Source: Thermotoga neapolitana DSM 4359
Lineage (GTDB): Bacteria; Thermotogota; Thermotogae; Thermotogales; Thermotogaceae
Direction of reading: 5' to 3'
NCBI RefSeq assembly: GCF_000018945.1
Contig: NC_011978.1
Coordinates: 776,729-840,728 of the forward strand
Length of the DNA stretch: 64,000 bases
Numbering within the stretch: position 1 is the stretch's first letter; every line of letters begins with the position of its first letter. The translations under genes and the position numbers were made by a program. This document shows, piece by piece, positions 8,257 through 18,042 of the stretch. The notes beneath the pieces are model-generated. The model was not told the origin of the DNA. It saw only the letters and a program-made list of their open reading frames with translations, and ran no database searches.

Positions 8257-10698
8257 TCATCCCATCAGAACTTCTACTCTGTGCACTTTTCCATCGTTGA
8301 AAACTGGCAGGACCTGTCCCTCAATTTTCTTTCCGTCGACGATTATCTCCTTTACACCTTTGGAAACGTGGTGGGGATTTTTCACCGTTATCTCGTAGGT
8401 TGCTCCCCTGAACCTTCTTGTGATTTTGAAGCCGTCCCAATCTTCAGGTATGCACGGGTCCACCATGAGGCCATCGTAGGTGGGCCTTACTCCCAGAATG
8501 TACTGAGTTATCGCAACAAAGCTCCATGCCGCTGTTCCTGTGAGCCAGGAGTTTTTGGCTTCTCCGTGTCTTGGTGCATCTTTTCCTGCCACCATCTGTG
8601 CGTAGACGTAGGGCTCTGTTCTGTGGATTTCACTTATGTCTTCCAGATAGGCGGGAGTGATCTTTCTGTAGATCTCAAAGGCTCTGTCTCCTCTTCCAAT
8701 GACAGTTTCTGCTATCGCTACCCACGGATTGTTGTGACAGAATATACCAGCGTTTTCCTTGTAGCCCGGTGGATAACTCGAGATCTCACCTAGTTCTATG
8801 TAGTATCTGCTGTAAGCGGGCTGCTGAAGAACAAGGCCGTAAGGTGTGTCGAGGTGCTCTTTCACTGAATCAAGTGCTTTCTTTGCGTATCCGTTTTCCA
8901 CTCCTATTCCCGCCATCACGCACATTCCCTGTGGTTCTATGAAGATCTTCCCTTCTTCACATTCTTTACTTCCCACTTTCCTTCCAAAGGCATCGTACGC
9001 CCTGAGGAACCACTCTCCGTCCCAGCCGTACTCCAGAGTGGTCTCTATCATTTTCTTCACGTGTTTTTCTGCCTCTTTTGCTTCATCCTCGAGTCCGAGT
9101 CTTCTGCAGATCTCCACGAACTCTTTTCCAGCCAGAACGAACAGTCCTGCTATGAAGACGGATTCTGCTACCCTTCCATCGAGGGCGTTGACGGTTGTCT
9201 GGAAGGATTCATCTGGATTTTTGGAAAAACAGTTCAGGTTGAGACAGTCGTTCCAGTCCGCCCTTCCTATGAGTGGAAGACCATGTGGACCGAGGTTGTT
9301 CACGGTGAAGTAGAAAGATCTTTTCAGGTGTTCAAAAAGCGTTGCCTTTTTGTCTGGATCGTTGTCAAACGGAACCTCTTCGTTCAGAATGCTCCAGTCT
9401 CCCGTTTCCTTGATGTACGCACTGGTTGAGAGAATGAGCCAGAGGGGATCGTCGTTGAATCCTCCACCGATTTCGTTGTTTCCCTTTTTTGTGAGCGGCT
9501 GGAACTGATGATAGGTGCTTCCGTCTTCAAACTGGATGGAGGCAAGGTCGAGAATCCTCTGTCTTGCCTTTTCCGGTATCATGTGGACAAATCCAAGTAT
9601 ATCCTGATTTGAATCTCTGAAACCTATACCCCTGCTGATTCCGGATTCAAAGTAGGAAGCGCTCCGCGCGATGTTGAAAGTGACCATGCACTGATACTGG
9701 TTCCAGATGTTCACCATCCTGTTGAGTTTTTCATCGTGTGTTTCCACCTGTATTCTTCCAAGAAGTTCATCCCAGTATTCCTTCAGTTCCTTCAGAGCGC
9801 GTTCAACGTCTTCACCTGTTTTGAACCTTTCTATCATTTCTTTTGCACGCTTTTTGTTTATCACCCCGGGTCTTTCCCATTTTTCCTCTTCGGGATTTTC
9901 TACGTAGCCGAGTATGAAGATGAGTTCTTTTTCGCCAAGAGGTGGGATCTCAAGTTCAAGATAGTGAGATGCAATGGGTGCCCAGCCACTCGCCACGGAG
10001 TTTCTGGGATTGCCCTCCACAACCGCCTGAGGAGCCTCAAAACCGTTGTAAAGACCCATGAATGACTCCCTGTCTGTGTCGAAACCATCTATCGAATGGT
10101 TCACGGAGTAGAACGCGTAGTGGTTTCTTCTTTCTCTGTACTCTGTTTTGTGGTATATCACAGAACCTTCTATCTCCACTTCTCCGGTGCTGTAGTTTCT
10201 CTGAAAGTTCGTCATGTCATCGAGGGCGTTCCAGAGACAGAACTCTATGAAGGAAAAGAGTTTGATCCTTCTTGGTCGTTCCGTTCTGTTTTGAAGTACA
10301 AGATGATGGACCTCTCCTGTGAAATGCCTTGGAACAAAAAAGGTGATGGTCGCTCTCAGACCGTTTCTCTCCCCAGCGATCTTCGTGTACCCAAGGCCGT
10401 GTCTTGCTTCAAAGAACGAAAGATCTCTCCTCACCGGCATCCAGGTGGGAGACCAGAAATCTCCGTCTTCTTCTCTTATGTAAAAATACCTTCCTCCAGC
10501 GTCTGTTGGCACGTTGTTGTACCTGAACCTGGTGATCCTTCTGAGCCTTGCATCTTTATAGAAACAGTAGCCCCCCGCCATGTGGGAGATGATGGAAAAG
10601 AAATCTTCTGTCCCCAGGTAATTTATCCACGGATAGGGTGTCCTGGGAGTTACTATGACGTATTCTCTGTTTTTGTCATCGAAGTAGCCGAACTTCAT
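8257..10698 (-). CDS. cbpA: Cellobiose phosphorylase, glycoside hydrolase family 94
   Basis: Cytoplasmic enzyme that splits cellobiose with phosphate into glucose 1-phosphate and glucose, saving ATP. It has 813 residues, typical for GH94 cellobiose phosphorylases. The family arrangement is visible: an N-terminal beta-sandwich ([22 protein letters not shown]), then the (alpha/alpha)6 barrel with [10 protein letters not shown] carrying the catalytic Asp, GSTYHQFQP, and [10 protein letters not shown]. The C-terminal [11 protein letters not shown] is also characteristic. The start follows GAGGTGATAGC. It pairs with bglA downstream, giving phosphorolytic and hydrolytic routes for cellobiose. It has its own promoter with an operator-like palindrome in the spacer (10732-10759). 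Confidence 0.96.
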
Positions 10699-10731
10699 GC
10701 TATCACCTCTCTGAGGCTTTTTATCGTGAGT

Positions 10732-10759
10732 ATTCTAATGTGAAAATGTTTTCATTCAA
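10732..10759 (-). promoter_or_regulatory. cbpA promoter with a palindrome in the spacer
   Basis: On the minus strand TTGAAT, 16 bases, TAGAAT. The spacer contains the inverted repeat TGAAAA-N2-TTTTCA (10741-10754), well placed to be a repressor operator. No regulator gene for it is in the window. Confidence 0.6.
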
Positions 10760-10951
10760 AATCCAAGGAAGGAAAGCCACGAGCAAGTATCGATGAATAT
10801 TGTCGAAAAGAAACCATTTTCTTCTGATTCTGCTTTGTTTTAATTTCTGGATGGTTTATACAAATTCAATGTTGTTAGTTTATTGAGATGACAAAATGTG
10901 CTTTTTAAAAAGACATTTATTCTCACAAGAAAAACATTTCGTTGCTCAAAA

Positions 10952-10980
10952 TTGACTTTTTGCTAATCTGGAGTTAAAAT
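10952..10980 (+). promoter_or_regulatory. Promoter of the DUF4382 lipoprotein gene
   Basis: TTGACT, 17 bases, TAAAAT, ending 24 bases before the start codon at 11005. The 306-base divergent space 10699-11004 holds this promoter, the cbpA promoter and AT-rich sequence; I see no gene in it. Confidence 0.75.
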
Positions 10981-11004
10981 ACTTCAACGAAAGGAGGTGA
11001 AACC

Positions 11005-11937
11005 ATGAAGTACGCTCTCTGGGCAGTTTTGTTTCTGGGACTGATATCTGGATGTGTGCTTTTCACCACAGGAACGAACATAACAAAAGTTCCTGTGTAT
11101 CTCACAGACAACCCATCCTTTGATATTGAACAGTTGCAGGTGAAGATTTCCGATGTGACGTACCACTACTCACTGAACGGAGAGGGGTATGACGCCACTG
11201 CCACCCTGCTGGAAAACGAGTTCGATCTTCTCTCACTTGCAGGAACTGAAGTACAGTTTTTCGAAATGGAACTGCCCGAAGGTGCCGAACTCGATTGGAT
11301 CAGACTCTACGTTGACGCTGCAACCGCTGTTGTAAACGGTCAGAGCGAAACCGTCAACATTCCCTCCAGGAAGATTAAGATCATAAAGCCTATCATAGTG
11401 CAAAGTGGTGATGAGATCGTTCTCGATTTCGATGTGGCAAGATCCCTTCGAGTTGTTCAGGGAAAAAATCAGTACATACTCAGACCGGTCATTGTTCCAT
11501 ACCACAGAGAAAGACACGAATACGAACACGGCCCAGGTGAAGGTGAAGAGTACAGATACAGGTACGAAGTTGAAGGAGAGCTTAAGGAGACACTGGCGGG
11601 AACCACATGTCTTGTTGCTCTCTTTGAAGGAGAGACAAGTTCTGCTACACTCGTTGATCTTGAAATCACAGACGACGATTTCTCCTTCGAGGAATTGAAA
11701 GAGGCAACTTACACCCTTTACGTGTGCGAGTTCACACTTCCGGAAACAACGGACACCGGTGAATCCTCCGAAGAAGAATTTGAAGTAGACGAAGACGAAG
11801 TGGAAAATGTGAACAGCGAGATCCAGAACTGGCTTTCAGATTTGACCTCGGTTGCATCTGTAGTCTTCTACCTGAACGATTCAACGATCACGTACATTCA
11901 AAACTCTGCCGATATAGAACTCAGGCTGGATGATTAA
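11005..11937 (+). CDS. DUF4382-type lipoprotein
   Basis: Envelope lipoprotein of unknown function, 310 residues. The N-terminus is a lipoprotein signal with lipobox ISGC (Cys17). The following part (KVPVYLTDNPSFDIEQLQVKISDVTYHY, about 28-55) has the pattern of DUF4382, a beta-rich domain found in many bacterial lipoproteins; LDFDVARSLRV near residue 145 and YILRPVI also fit. The last 60 residues are strongly acidic (an EESSEEEFEVDEDEVE-type stretch). The start has an AAAGGAGGTG Shine-Dalgarno and a near-consensus promoter. It is a lone plus-strand gene in a minus-strand sugar region, convergent with the small gene at 11996-12175. I do not know its function. Confidence 0.8.
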   Translation: MKYALWAVLFLGLISGCVLFTTGTNITKVPVYLTDNPSFDIEQLQVKISDVTYHYSLNGEGYDATATLLENEFDLLSLAGTEVQFFEMELPEGAELDWIRLYVDAATAVVNGQSETVNIPSRKIKIIKPIIVQSGDEIVLDFDVARSLRVVQGKNQYILRPVIVPYHRERHEYEHGPGEGEEYRYRYEVEGELKETLAGTTCLVALFEGETSSATLVDLEITDDDFSFEELKEATYTLYVCEFTLPETTDTGESSEEEFEVDEDEVENVNSEIQNWLSDLTSVASVVFYLNDSTITYIQNSADIELRLDD

Positions 11938-11995
11938 AATGGGGGAGGGACGCCTGGGAGGTCTGAGATACTGAAAGGTAGGAAATGAGAGTTTT

Positions 11996-12175
11996 TCAAA
12001 CTTCCACTGGTTCTTTCTCTTTCCTTCTCCTCCTTCTGGAGGAGACTTTTTCTTCTTCTTTTGCTCTTTCAAGGAGTTTTTCTTCGAGTTCGATGGCTTT
12101 GAGGTTTTCAAGGGCCTTCTTTACTCTTTCTTCGTGAATCTCCCTTATAACTTCTGGTGGCAGGAACATCATCAT
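11996..12175 (-). CDS. Small basic helical protein, 59 residues, function unknown
   Basis: A short gene supported mainly by its start: AAGGAGGTGATACT precedes the ATG at 12175, as strong a Shine-Dalgarno as any in the window. The product starts MMMFLPPEVIREIHEERVKK, continues as a charged helix rich in Glu, Lys and Leu (about residues 10-43), has a five-arginine run near residues 47-51 and ends KEKEPVEV. It has no membrane segment or cysteines. It is convergent with the lipoprotein gene and lies downstream of the mannoside operon terminator. A perfect TTGAGAA-CAT-TTCTCAA palindrome lies about 90 bases before the start. I do not recognise a family; nucleic-acid or protein binding through the basic patch is only a guess. 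Confidence 0.65.
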   Translation of the reverse strand: MMMFLPPEVIREIHEERVKKALENLKAIELEEKLLERAKEEEKVSSRRRRRKEKEPVEV

Positions 12176-12262
12176 AGTATCACCTCCTTCTCAAGTTGTC
12201 ATGGTCTTATTGACATTCATTTCTTCCGTCCTGGTATTTTTATAACATAAGTGTGATACAAA

Positions 12263-12279
12263 TTGAGAACATTTCTCAA
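12263..12279. promoter_or_regulatory. Palindrome upstream of the 59-residue protein gene
   Basis: TTGAGAA-CAT-TTCTCAA: perfect 7-bp arms, 3-base centre, in an AT-rich gene-free stretch between the mannoside operon terminator and the small gene. It looks like an operator for a dimeric regulator. The regulator is unknown. Confidence 0.5.
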
Positions 12280-12335
12280 AAGAATCCCTTAAGTTATTTT
12301 TTATGGGAGATTACGTAGAATTAGTTAGGTTAAAC

Positions 12336-12362
12336 AAAGAGCGGGAAGAAATCCCGCTCTTT
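12336..12362 (-). terminator. Terminator of the mannoside operon
   Basis: Perfect 11-bp stem (AAAGAGCGGGA / TCCCGCTCTTT) with a 5-nt loop, 20 bases after the alpha-mannosidase stop codon. The T-run after it is short (TTTG). Confidence 0.8.
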
Positions 12363-12382
12363 CAAAGGCAAAAGAAGCCTTC

Positions 12383-15300
12383 TCACTCCACAACGAACGT
12401 GTAGATTTTGAACGGTCGGTAACTCAAGGGGAAAGAGACCTCTTTCCTTTCCTCTTCCAGAAGGTTTGTCAGATAGATCTTTCCTTCCCAGGGGATCTTA
12501 ATCGAGAGTTTACCGGATGTTCCGAAGATCTCGACAAGTCTTATGACGATCTTTCCTTTCACCTTTCTGAGTGAAGTGAGTTTGAAATTCTGTGGAGAAA
12601 CTTCCAGAAAAGAAGAGGGAATGTTCAACCTTCCAGAAACGGCAAGAAGGGGTCTGTTCAGTTCTTCTGCTTCTCTCACAACGTCTCTCAGGTCATCACC
12701 GGGGTGAACATATATGGAGTAGGTGAACTCGTGTTTTCCTTCATCGCAGAGAAAATCCGGAAAGATCCCGGCTTTTATCAGAGAAACTGCCATAACGTTC
12801 TGATGAACACTTCCACCGTACTTTCCATCGTTTAGAATGGAAACACCAAAGTCTGTTTGCGAAAGATCCATCCACCTGTGGAAGGGCACTTCAAAGCGCG
12901 CCTTTTCAAAACTGGTGTTTCTGTGTGTGGGTCTTTCTATAAAGCCACCTGAGATGTCAAACCTTGCTCTTCTCGACAGAACGGTGGTGGGAAAGTACGC
13001 CCTCAAAAGGGCCCTTCTTGTGTGCCAGTCTATCTTTGTTTCTATATCGAGCCTTCTGCTTTTTCTGTAAAGGATGTAGTATTGTGTGATCTTGCTGCCT
13101 TCTGCCTCGTATTCGACACGTACCACCTCTCGAACAGGACCGAACTCTACTTTTTCCACGCTTTTTGCTTTCAGGGTGTATCCTGTCTTTTCCACACCCT
13201 CTGCTATGTCCCAGTTGTCCCAGTAGGGAGGAATGTTTTTGTGGAGTTTCAAGATGTTTCCTTTTTCCTCGAAGATGTACCTGTCCAGTTCTTTATCGTA
13301 GATCTGTATCGTTCCATCTTCCTTCACTTCGACCCTCATGTACTCATTTTCCATGAAAAGACTTTCGTCTTTCCTTGCGGGCTTTTCAATTGTGCTCTTC
13401 TGAACCTCCAGCTCTATCTTTGAGAAAGGAGCGATCTCTGTGTCCAGGAAGTACACGTACTTTCCATCGTGTGTTCTTTGTTTCAGAAGGACTCTGCCCT
13501 GGAAGGAAAGATAAAGATTAAGATCTTCGTTGAGTTTAAAACAGAACCTCTTCGGGAAAGACGAAGCGTTCAGAAGGGTCAGAGTGTTTTCGCCCTCGAC
13601 TCGAAGAGAGTCTATGGACTCTCTGACGATCTTTTCTGCTCTTTCTTTCACGAAGGTCAGCTCTTTTTCTGCGTCCTCATAGACCTCTCTTATCGAAGAA
13701 CCAGGAAGGATATCGTGAAACTCGTTTCTCAAGACAGCCTTCCAGAGATCGTCAATTTCTTCGGAAAAGTCTCTATCGGAGAAGGCAGATATCAACTCTG
13801 CAAGATAAAGACCGTCTTCTGCTTCTTTGTGGAGTTTCTTCACCCTGGACTGGGAGGTGTACGTTCCTCTGTGGACTTCAAGGTACAGCTCTCCGTCCCA
13901 CACGGGAAGGTCTCCATCAACGTTCATTTTCTCAAAGAAACTTCCGACCGTTCCCATTTCAAGATGCGGAATTCCCGGGATCTGATTCATTATCCTGTAG
14001 TTTTCGAGCATCTCCTCGGTTGGTCCTCCTCCACCGTCACCGTGGCCGAAAGAGAGAAGCACCCTGTTTGTCAGATCCTTCTGTCTGAAGTTGCTCCAGG
14101 TTTTGCAGATGGTGTCTGGATCTATCTTTCCGTTGTATCCTTCGTTTGGATTTTTGAAACTGAAGTACAGAACCTCTGAGCCGTCTATTCCCCTCCAGCG
14201 GCACAGATCGTACGGGAACTCGTTCGTATCGTTCCAGTTGAGTTTGGTGGTAACAAAGTACTCTATTCCCACATCTCTCAGAATCTGAGGAAGGACCCAG
14301 GAAAAGCCGAACACATCCGGCAGCCAGCAAACCCTGCTTTTTTTACCGAACTCTTTCTCAAAGAACTTCTGTCCATAGTAGAACTGTCTTATCAGGGACT
14401 CCAGTGAAGGAACATTGCAGTCTGACTCCACCCACATGCCTCCAACAGGCTCCCATCTTCCTTCTTCAACGAGTTTCTTAACCTCTTCGAAGAGTTCAGG
14501 CGAGTTTTTCTTGAGATCTTCATACATCTGAGCAGAGGACTGGGTGTAGACGAACTCCGGATACAGTTTTGAAAGTAGAACAGAATTTGCGAAGGTGCGA
14601 AGGATCTTTCTTTTCGTCTCTTCAACCGGCCAGAGCCAGGCATAATCTATGTGGGCATGTCCCACAAGGTGAACGATCCCGGCACTCGGATGCTCTTCTT
14701 TGAGTTTCTTCAGCTTCTCTTTGAACCTTTCAAACTCGTCCACTATGCTTTTTCTCAACTCGTCTGGAAGCAGTGCTCCAAAAAACTCCCTGAACTCAGG
14801 TGTACTCCAGGTGTTTTTGATTTCGTCTTTTATTCCAGGATCCATAGGGGCAGTTTTCAGATATGTTTCTGTGTCCCTTGGAATCCATATCTTCGAGAGA
14901 AACTCTTCGGAGATATCTAAAAGTTTCTTCGACAGGGCCTTATCTTCTATCACTTCTGCTGTTTTTATGACAAGTTCCAGTGTCTTTACCACTCTCATCA
15001 ACTCTTCATCGATGATCGTGAAAAACGCTTCGCTGAACACCGGTTTTTTTGGTTTTCCAAAGAGCCCCCTTGGCATTACCTGAGCCTCTATTGTGTGTGG
15101 TTTTCCATCGGCAAGAAGCGTGATGTTCAGCGTCCTGTGATACTCGTTGATTTCACCGTAGGGCTTCCCATCTACAAGAACAAGGGTCTCTCCGCCGAAC
15201 CAGAGTTCCAGATAGGCCCTTTGTCTTTCAGCGACGGAGAAGGGTTCCAACTCTTTCCTGAACCATACAGGAGCGGAGTTGAAGTTCCACTCAAAAGGGG

Positions 15301-15415
15301 GAATGACGGTTTTTTCCTCTGAACCGTCGGAAAAAGACCAGTCTTTCAGTTTTTCTTTCCTTGAGATGGTGTAGGGAACCATTTCTGAAAGCATTCTCCA
15401 CAGTTTTCCCTTCAC
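12383..15415 (-). CDS. Alpha-mannosidase, glycoside hydrolase family 38
   Basis: Zinc-dependent retaining alpha-mannosidase, 1010 residues, cytoplasmic. Residues about 245-265 carry the GH38 start GHAHIDYAWLWP with the zinc ligands His and Asp. GGMWVESDCNVPS near residue 355 contains the nucleophile Asp, LSFGHGDGGGGP near 465 is a conserved binding loop, and RNEFHDILPGSS near 575 gives a further zinc-site His. The C-terminal half is the beta-sandwich region of the family. It is the last gene of the LacI operon, 15 bases after the GH130 gene. With that phosphorylase it should strip alpha-mannose from imported mannosides. Gene order suggests it corresponds to T. maritima TM1851 (recalled). Confidence 0.95.
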   Translation of the reverse strand: MKGKLWRMLSEMVPYTISRKEKLKDWSFSDGSEEKTVIPPFEWNFNSAPVWFRKELEPFSVAERQRAYLELWFGGETLVLVDGKPYGEINEYHRTLNITLLADGKPHTIEAQVMPRGLFGKPKKPVFSEAFFTIIDEELMRVVKTLELVIKTAEVIEDKALSKKLLDISEEFLSKIWIPRDTETYLKTAPMDPGIKDEIKNTWSTPEFREFFGALLPDELRKSIVDEFERFKEKLKKLKEEHPSAGIVHLVGHAHIDYAWLWPVEETKRKILRTFANSVLLSKLYPEFVYTQSSAQMYEDLKKNSPELFEEVKKLVEEGRWEPVGGMWVESDCNVPSLESLIRQFYYGQKFFEKEFGKKSRVCWLPDVFGFSWVLPQILRDVGIEYFVTTKLNWNDTNEFPYDLCRWRGIDGSEVLYFSFKNPNEGYNGKIDPDTICKTWSNFRQKDLTNRVLLSFGHGDGGGGPTEEMLENYRIMNQIPGIPHLEMGTVGSFFEKMNVDGDLPVWDGELYLEVHRGTYTSQSRVKKLHKEAEDGLYLAELISAFSDRDFSEEIDDLWKAVLRNEFHDILPGSSIREVYEDAEKELTFVKERAEKIVRESIDSLRVEGENTLTLLNASSFPKRFCFKLNEDLNLYLSFQGRVLLKQRTHDGKYVYFLDTEIAPFSKIELEVQKSTIEKPARKDESLFMENEYMRVEVKEDGTIQIYDKELDRYIFEEKGNILKLHKNIPPYWDNWDIAEGVEKTGYTLKAKSVEKVEFGPVREVVRVEYEAEGSKITQYYILYRKSRRLDIETKIDWHTRRALLRAYFPTTVLSRRARFDISGGFIERPTHRNTSFEKARFEVPFHRWMDLSQTDFGVSILNDGKYGGSVHQNVMAVSLIKAGIFPDFLCDEGKHEFTYSIYVHPGDDLRDVVREAEELNRPLLAVSGRLNIPSSFLEVSPQNFKLTSLRKVKGKIVIRLVEIFGTSGKLSIKIPWEGKIYLTNLLEEERKEVSFPLSYRPFKIYTFVVE

Positions 15416-15430
15416 ACTGAAAGCCCCCTG

Positions 15431-16321
15431 TCATTCTCTACACCACTTCATCACTTTTTCCACGGGAATTGTGGCAAGGGCGATGCAGTTGTCCGCTGCT
15501 CCGTAGTACACGTAGTAGTAGCCGTTGTATTCTATCATCGCATCGCTGAAGACCACGTTTGGAACGCCGCCGAATTTTTCCCAGTCTTCTTCTGGCTCAA
15601 GGATCGGCTCTTTCGATCTCTTTATCACCTTTGTGGGATCCTCCAGGTCAAGCAGCATGAAACCAAGGCGATAGATTGGCCGGGAGGTTCCCGTGTTTTG
15701 AACACCATGGTACAGGACAAGCCAGCCGTACTCGGTCTTTATCGGAGGGGCACCAACTCCTATCTTCAGGTCATCCCACATTCCCTGACGAGGAGATGCG
15801 ATCTTCACGAAGTTGTCCCAGTGTACAAGATCGTCTGAGAAGGCAAGCCACATATCAGGTGGTATTCTGTGGAACATGACGTACTTTCCGTTGATCTTCT
15901 CCGGAAACAGAGCGGCATCCTTGTTGTCTATGTCCGGTATCACAACCCCATATCTTTTCCAGGTGATGAAGTTCTTTGTCGATGCCATGGCGATTCTCAC
16001 GCCACGAGGCGAATAGGCAGTGTAGACCATGTAATATTCATCACCAATTTTCGTGATCCTGGGATCTTCCACTCCGTAGAGCTCGTCGTCACTCTTTGGT
16101 GAGAAAACGGGCTTTTCGAACTTGTTGAAGTGGATTCCGTCGGTGCTCACAGCGTAGCCAATCCTTGATACCATGTCCTCTCCCTGGGCTCTGTAGAGCA
16201 TGTGGAAGAGTTCTCCGTCGTACACCACAGCCGGGTTGAAAACAAAGCGGCTTTCCCAGAGAAAGTACGGAGAAGGTTCCAGAATGGGATTCGCCGGGTG
16301 TCTTTCGAGTTTGAGTTCCAT
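15431..16321 (-). CDS. GH130 family mannoside phosphorylase
   Basis: Likely splits beta-1,4-linked mannosides with phosphate to release mannose 1-phosphate; 296 residues, a five-bladed propeller fold typical of GH130. Visible marks are HPANPILEPS at the N-terminus, FNPAVVYDGELFHMLYRAQ, GVEDPRITKIGDEYYMVYTAY (the conserved catalytic-region Asp sits in VEDPR), KDAALFPEKINGKYVMFHR and GGVPNVVFSDAMIEYNGYYYVYYGAAD. Known GH130 members act on mannosyl-glucose, mannobiose, longer mannooligosaccharides or mannosyl-GlcNAc; the residues seen do not decide which. Its place between a mannoside-type transporter and a GH38 enzyme suggests a mixed alpha/beta mannose substrate, as in N-glycan cores (inference). 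Confidence 0.9.
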   Translation of the reverse strand: MELKLERHPANPILEPSPYFLWESRFVFNPAVVYDGELFHMLYRAQGEDMVSRIGYAVSTDGIHFNKFEKPVFSPKSDDELYGVEDPRITKIGDEYYMVYTAYSPRGVRIAMASTKNFITWKRYGVVIPDIDNKDAALFPEKINGKYVMFHRIPPDMWLAFSDDLVHWDNFVKIASPRQGMWDDLKIGVGAPPIKTEYGWLVLYHGVQNTGTSRPIYRLGFMLLDLEDPTKVIKRSKEPILEPEEDWEKFGGVPNVVFSDAMIEYNGYYYVYYGAADNCIALATIPVEKVMKWCRE

Positions 16322-16333
16322 GCTCTCCCTCCT

Positions 16334-17152
16334 CTACTTGAAAGACATAGAGATTCCCTGCAAGAATTGCTTTCTGAAGATCAAAAAGATAAGAACCATG
16401 GGTATCGTCTGAATCACAGACCCTGCCATCAGCGGACCAACGTAGGCGGCGTACTCATGGTTGAAGGTGGCCAGAAGAACAGAAAGCGGCATTTTATTGT
16501 AGTCTTTCACCACCATGAGGGGCCAGAGGAAGTTGTCCCAGATTCCTATGAATGTGAAAAGACCCACGATAGAGAGGGTGCTTCTCGAGAGGGGAATCAT
16601 CACTTTAAATATTATCCACAAGGTGCTCGCACCGTCAATCTTTGCAGCTTCTATGTAATCCTGTGGAATCGTTTTGTAGGACTGCGTGATCATAAAAAGA
16701 CCCCACGCACTCATGAGAAAGGGAACGATCATGGCCGGGTAAGTATTGTAAAGGCCAAGTTTTCTTATCAACACAAAGAGAGGAATGATGAACATGAACC
16801 CCGGAAAGAGCATCTGAAAGATAATGAAGTTGAATACGGCATTGCTTCCTTTGAATCTGAGTTTTGCCAGACCGTATCCGATTATTGCAGAGGTCAGGAC
16901 CACAGAAAGAGTCACAGTGACCGTGACAAAGACACTGTTCAGGAAAGCCCTCAGAAAGGGTCGTTCCATCTTTTCTGCCATTGTGAATATGTATTCGTAA
17001 TGTTCAAGAGTTATTCTTGTTGGAAAGAACCTCGTGAAGATCTCTTCTGCTGGTTTTATCGATGAGAGAAACAGCCAGATATATGGATAGATCCATATCA
17101 AAGCAAGGACCAACATCACCCCGTGGAAGATAACCTCCTTAACCTTCTTCAT
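16334..17152 (-). CDS. Sugar ABC transporter permease, MalG type (mannoside operon)
   Basis: Membrane permease, 272 residues, with an N-terminal helix (VIFHGVMLVLALIWIYPYIW) and further hydrophobic spans. The EAA loop PQDYIEAAKIDGAS lies near residues 170-185. Its start overlaps the stop of the MalF-type permease by four bases, so the two are translationally coupled. It ends 12 bases before the GH130 gene. It forms the transmembrane channel with the preceding gene; no ATPase gene is present in the operon. Confidence 0.9.
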   Translation of the reverse strand: MKKVKEVIFHGVMLVLALIWIYPYIWLFLSSIKPAEEIFTRFFPTRITLEHYEYIFTMAEKMERPFLRAFLNSVFVTVTVTLSVVLTSAIIGYGLAKLRFKGSNAVFNFIIFQMLFPGFMFIIPLFVLIRKLGLYNTYPAMIVPFLMSAWGLFMITQSYKTIPQDYIEAAKIDGASTLWIIFKVMIPLSRSTLSIVGLFTFIGIWDNFLWPLMVVKDYNKMPLSVLLATFNHEYAAYVGPLMAGSVIQTIPMVLIFLIFRKQFLQGISMSFK

Positions 17153-18021
17153 ACTATGGTCACCTCTTTTTCAATGACCTTTCTGATGAAGATGACTATC
17201 GAGAAGTTTATGAGAGCGGTCATGACCGCTATGGTTGTCGCGTAACTGGGATTTATCCTCTGAAAGGCGGTGTTGTACATGTAAAGCATGAACGTGAGAG
17301 TTCTGTTCATGGGACCTCCACCCGTGATCATGTATGGTTCGGTGAATATACCAAAGGAGAGGTTCACAGCCAGAATCAAAACCGTCACGATGGCAGGATT
17401 CAGGAGAGGAAGTGTGATCTTCCAGAATCTGATCCATGGAGTTGCACCATCCAGCTCTGCTGCTTCATATATGGACTTTGGAATGGCTTGAAGTCCTGAG
17501 TAAAGAATGAGGCCGTAGTATCCAACGAACTTCCAGGTGACCATGATGGCTATTGTCAGCATTGCAAGCTGTGGATCGGTGAACCACGGTATCGTGATAC
17601 CGAAGGTGTTGTACAGGAACCTGTTTATCGGTCCCACCTCTGAAAAGATCCTCTGGAACATAATGGAGTAGGCAACACCTGAAGAGACATAAGCGACTAA
17701 GAAGCTGAGAGTCACAAAGGTTTTGAAATATTTCATTCTGTTCAGAGCGAGTGCAAACAGGATAGAAGCAACGAACACCATGGGGATGAAGTAAGAAAGA
17801 AAGTTCATCGTGTTCAGAAAAACTCTCCAGAACATCTTGTCTTCAAAGATCCGGAAGAAGTTCTGAAGGCCAATGAATCTGGGAGATCCCACGAACTTCC
17901 ATTTGGAAAAAGCAAGAATCAACATCCAGACGAACGGATAGCCCCAAAATATCGCCGTGTAGAGAAGATATATCGATATCAAACTCCAACCCAATCCCGC
18001 TTCCTTCTTTTTTAGCGACAT
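17149..18021 (-). CDS. Sugar ABC transporter permease, MalF type (mannoside operon)
   Basis: Membrane permease, 290 residues, partner of the MalG-type subunit after it. The N-terminal span LISIYLLYTAIFWGYPFVWML and EAA loop PKSIYEAAELDGATPW (about residues 190-205) are clear. It begins 39 bases after the binding-protein gene, and a hairpin overlapping that gene's stop codon lies in between. Substrate assignment rests only on the neighbouring GH130 and GH38 enzymes. Confidence 0.9.
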   Translation of the reverse strand: MSLKKKEAGLGWSLISIYLLYTAIFWGYPFVWMLILAFSKWKFVGSPRFIGLQNFFRIFEDKMFWRVFLNTMNFLSYFIPMVFVASILFALALNRMKYFKTFVTLSFLVAYVSSGVAYSIMFQRIFSEVGPINRFLYNTFGITIPWFTDPQLAMLTIAIMVTWKFVGYYGLILYSGLQAIPKSIYEAAELDGATPWIRFWKITLPLLNPAIVTVLILAVNLSFGIFTEPYMITGGGPMNRTLTFMLYMYNTAFQRINPSYATTIAVMTALINFSIVIFIRKVIEKEVTIV

Positions 18022-18042
18022 TCTATCCCTCCTGATGAAAAA

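Noticed and set aside
11881-12111. 76-codon frame overlapping the 59-residue gene in another frame
   Set aside because: The strong Shine-Dalgarno serves the 12175 ATG, and this frame has none and overlaps the lipoprotein gene end.
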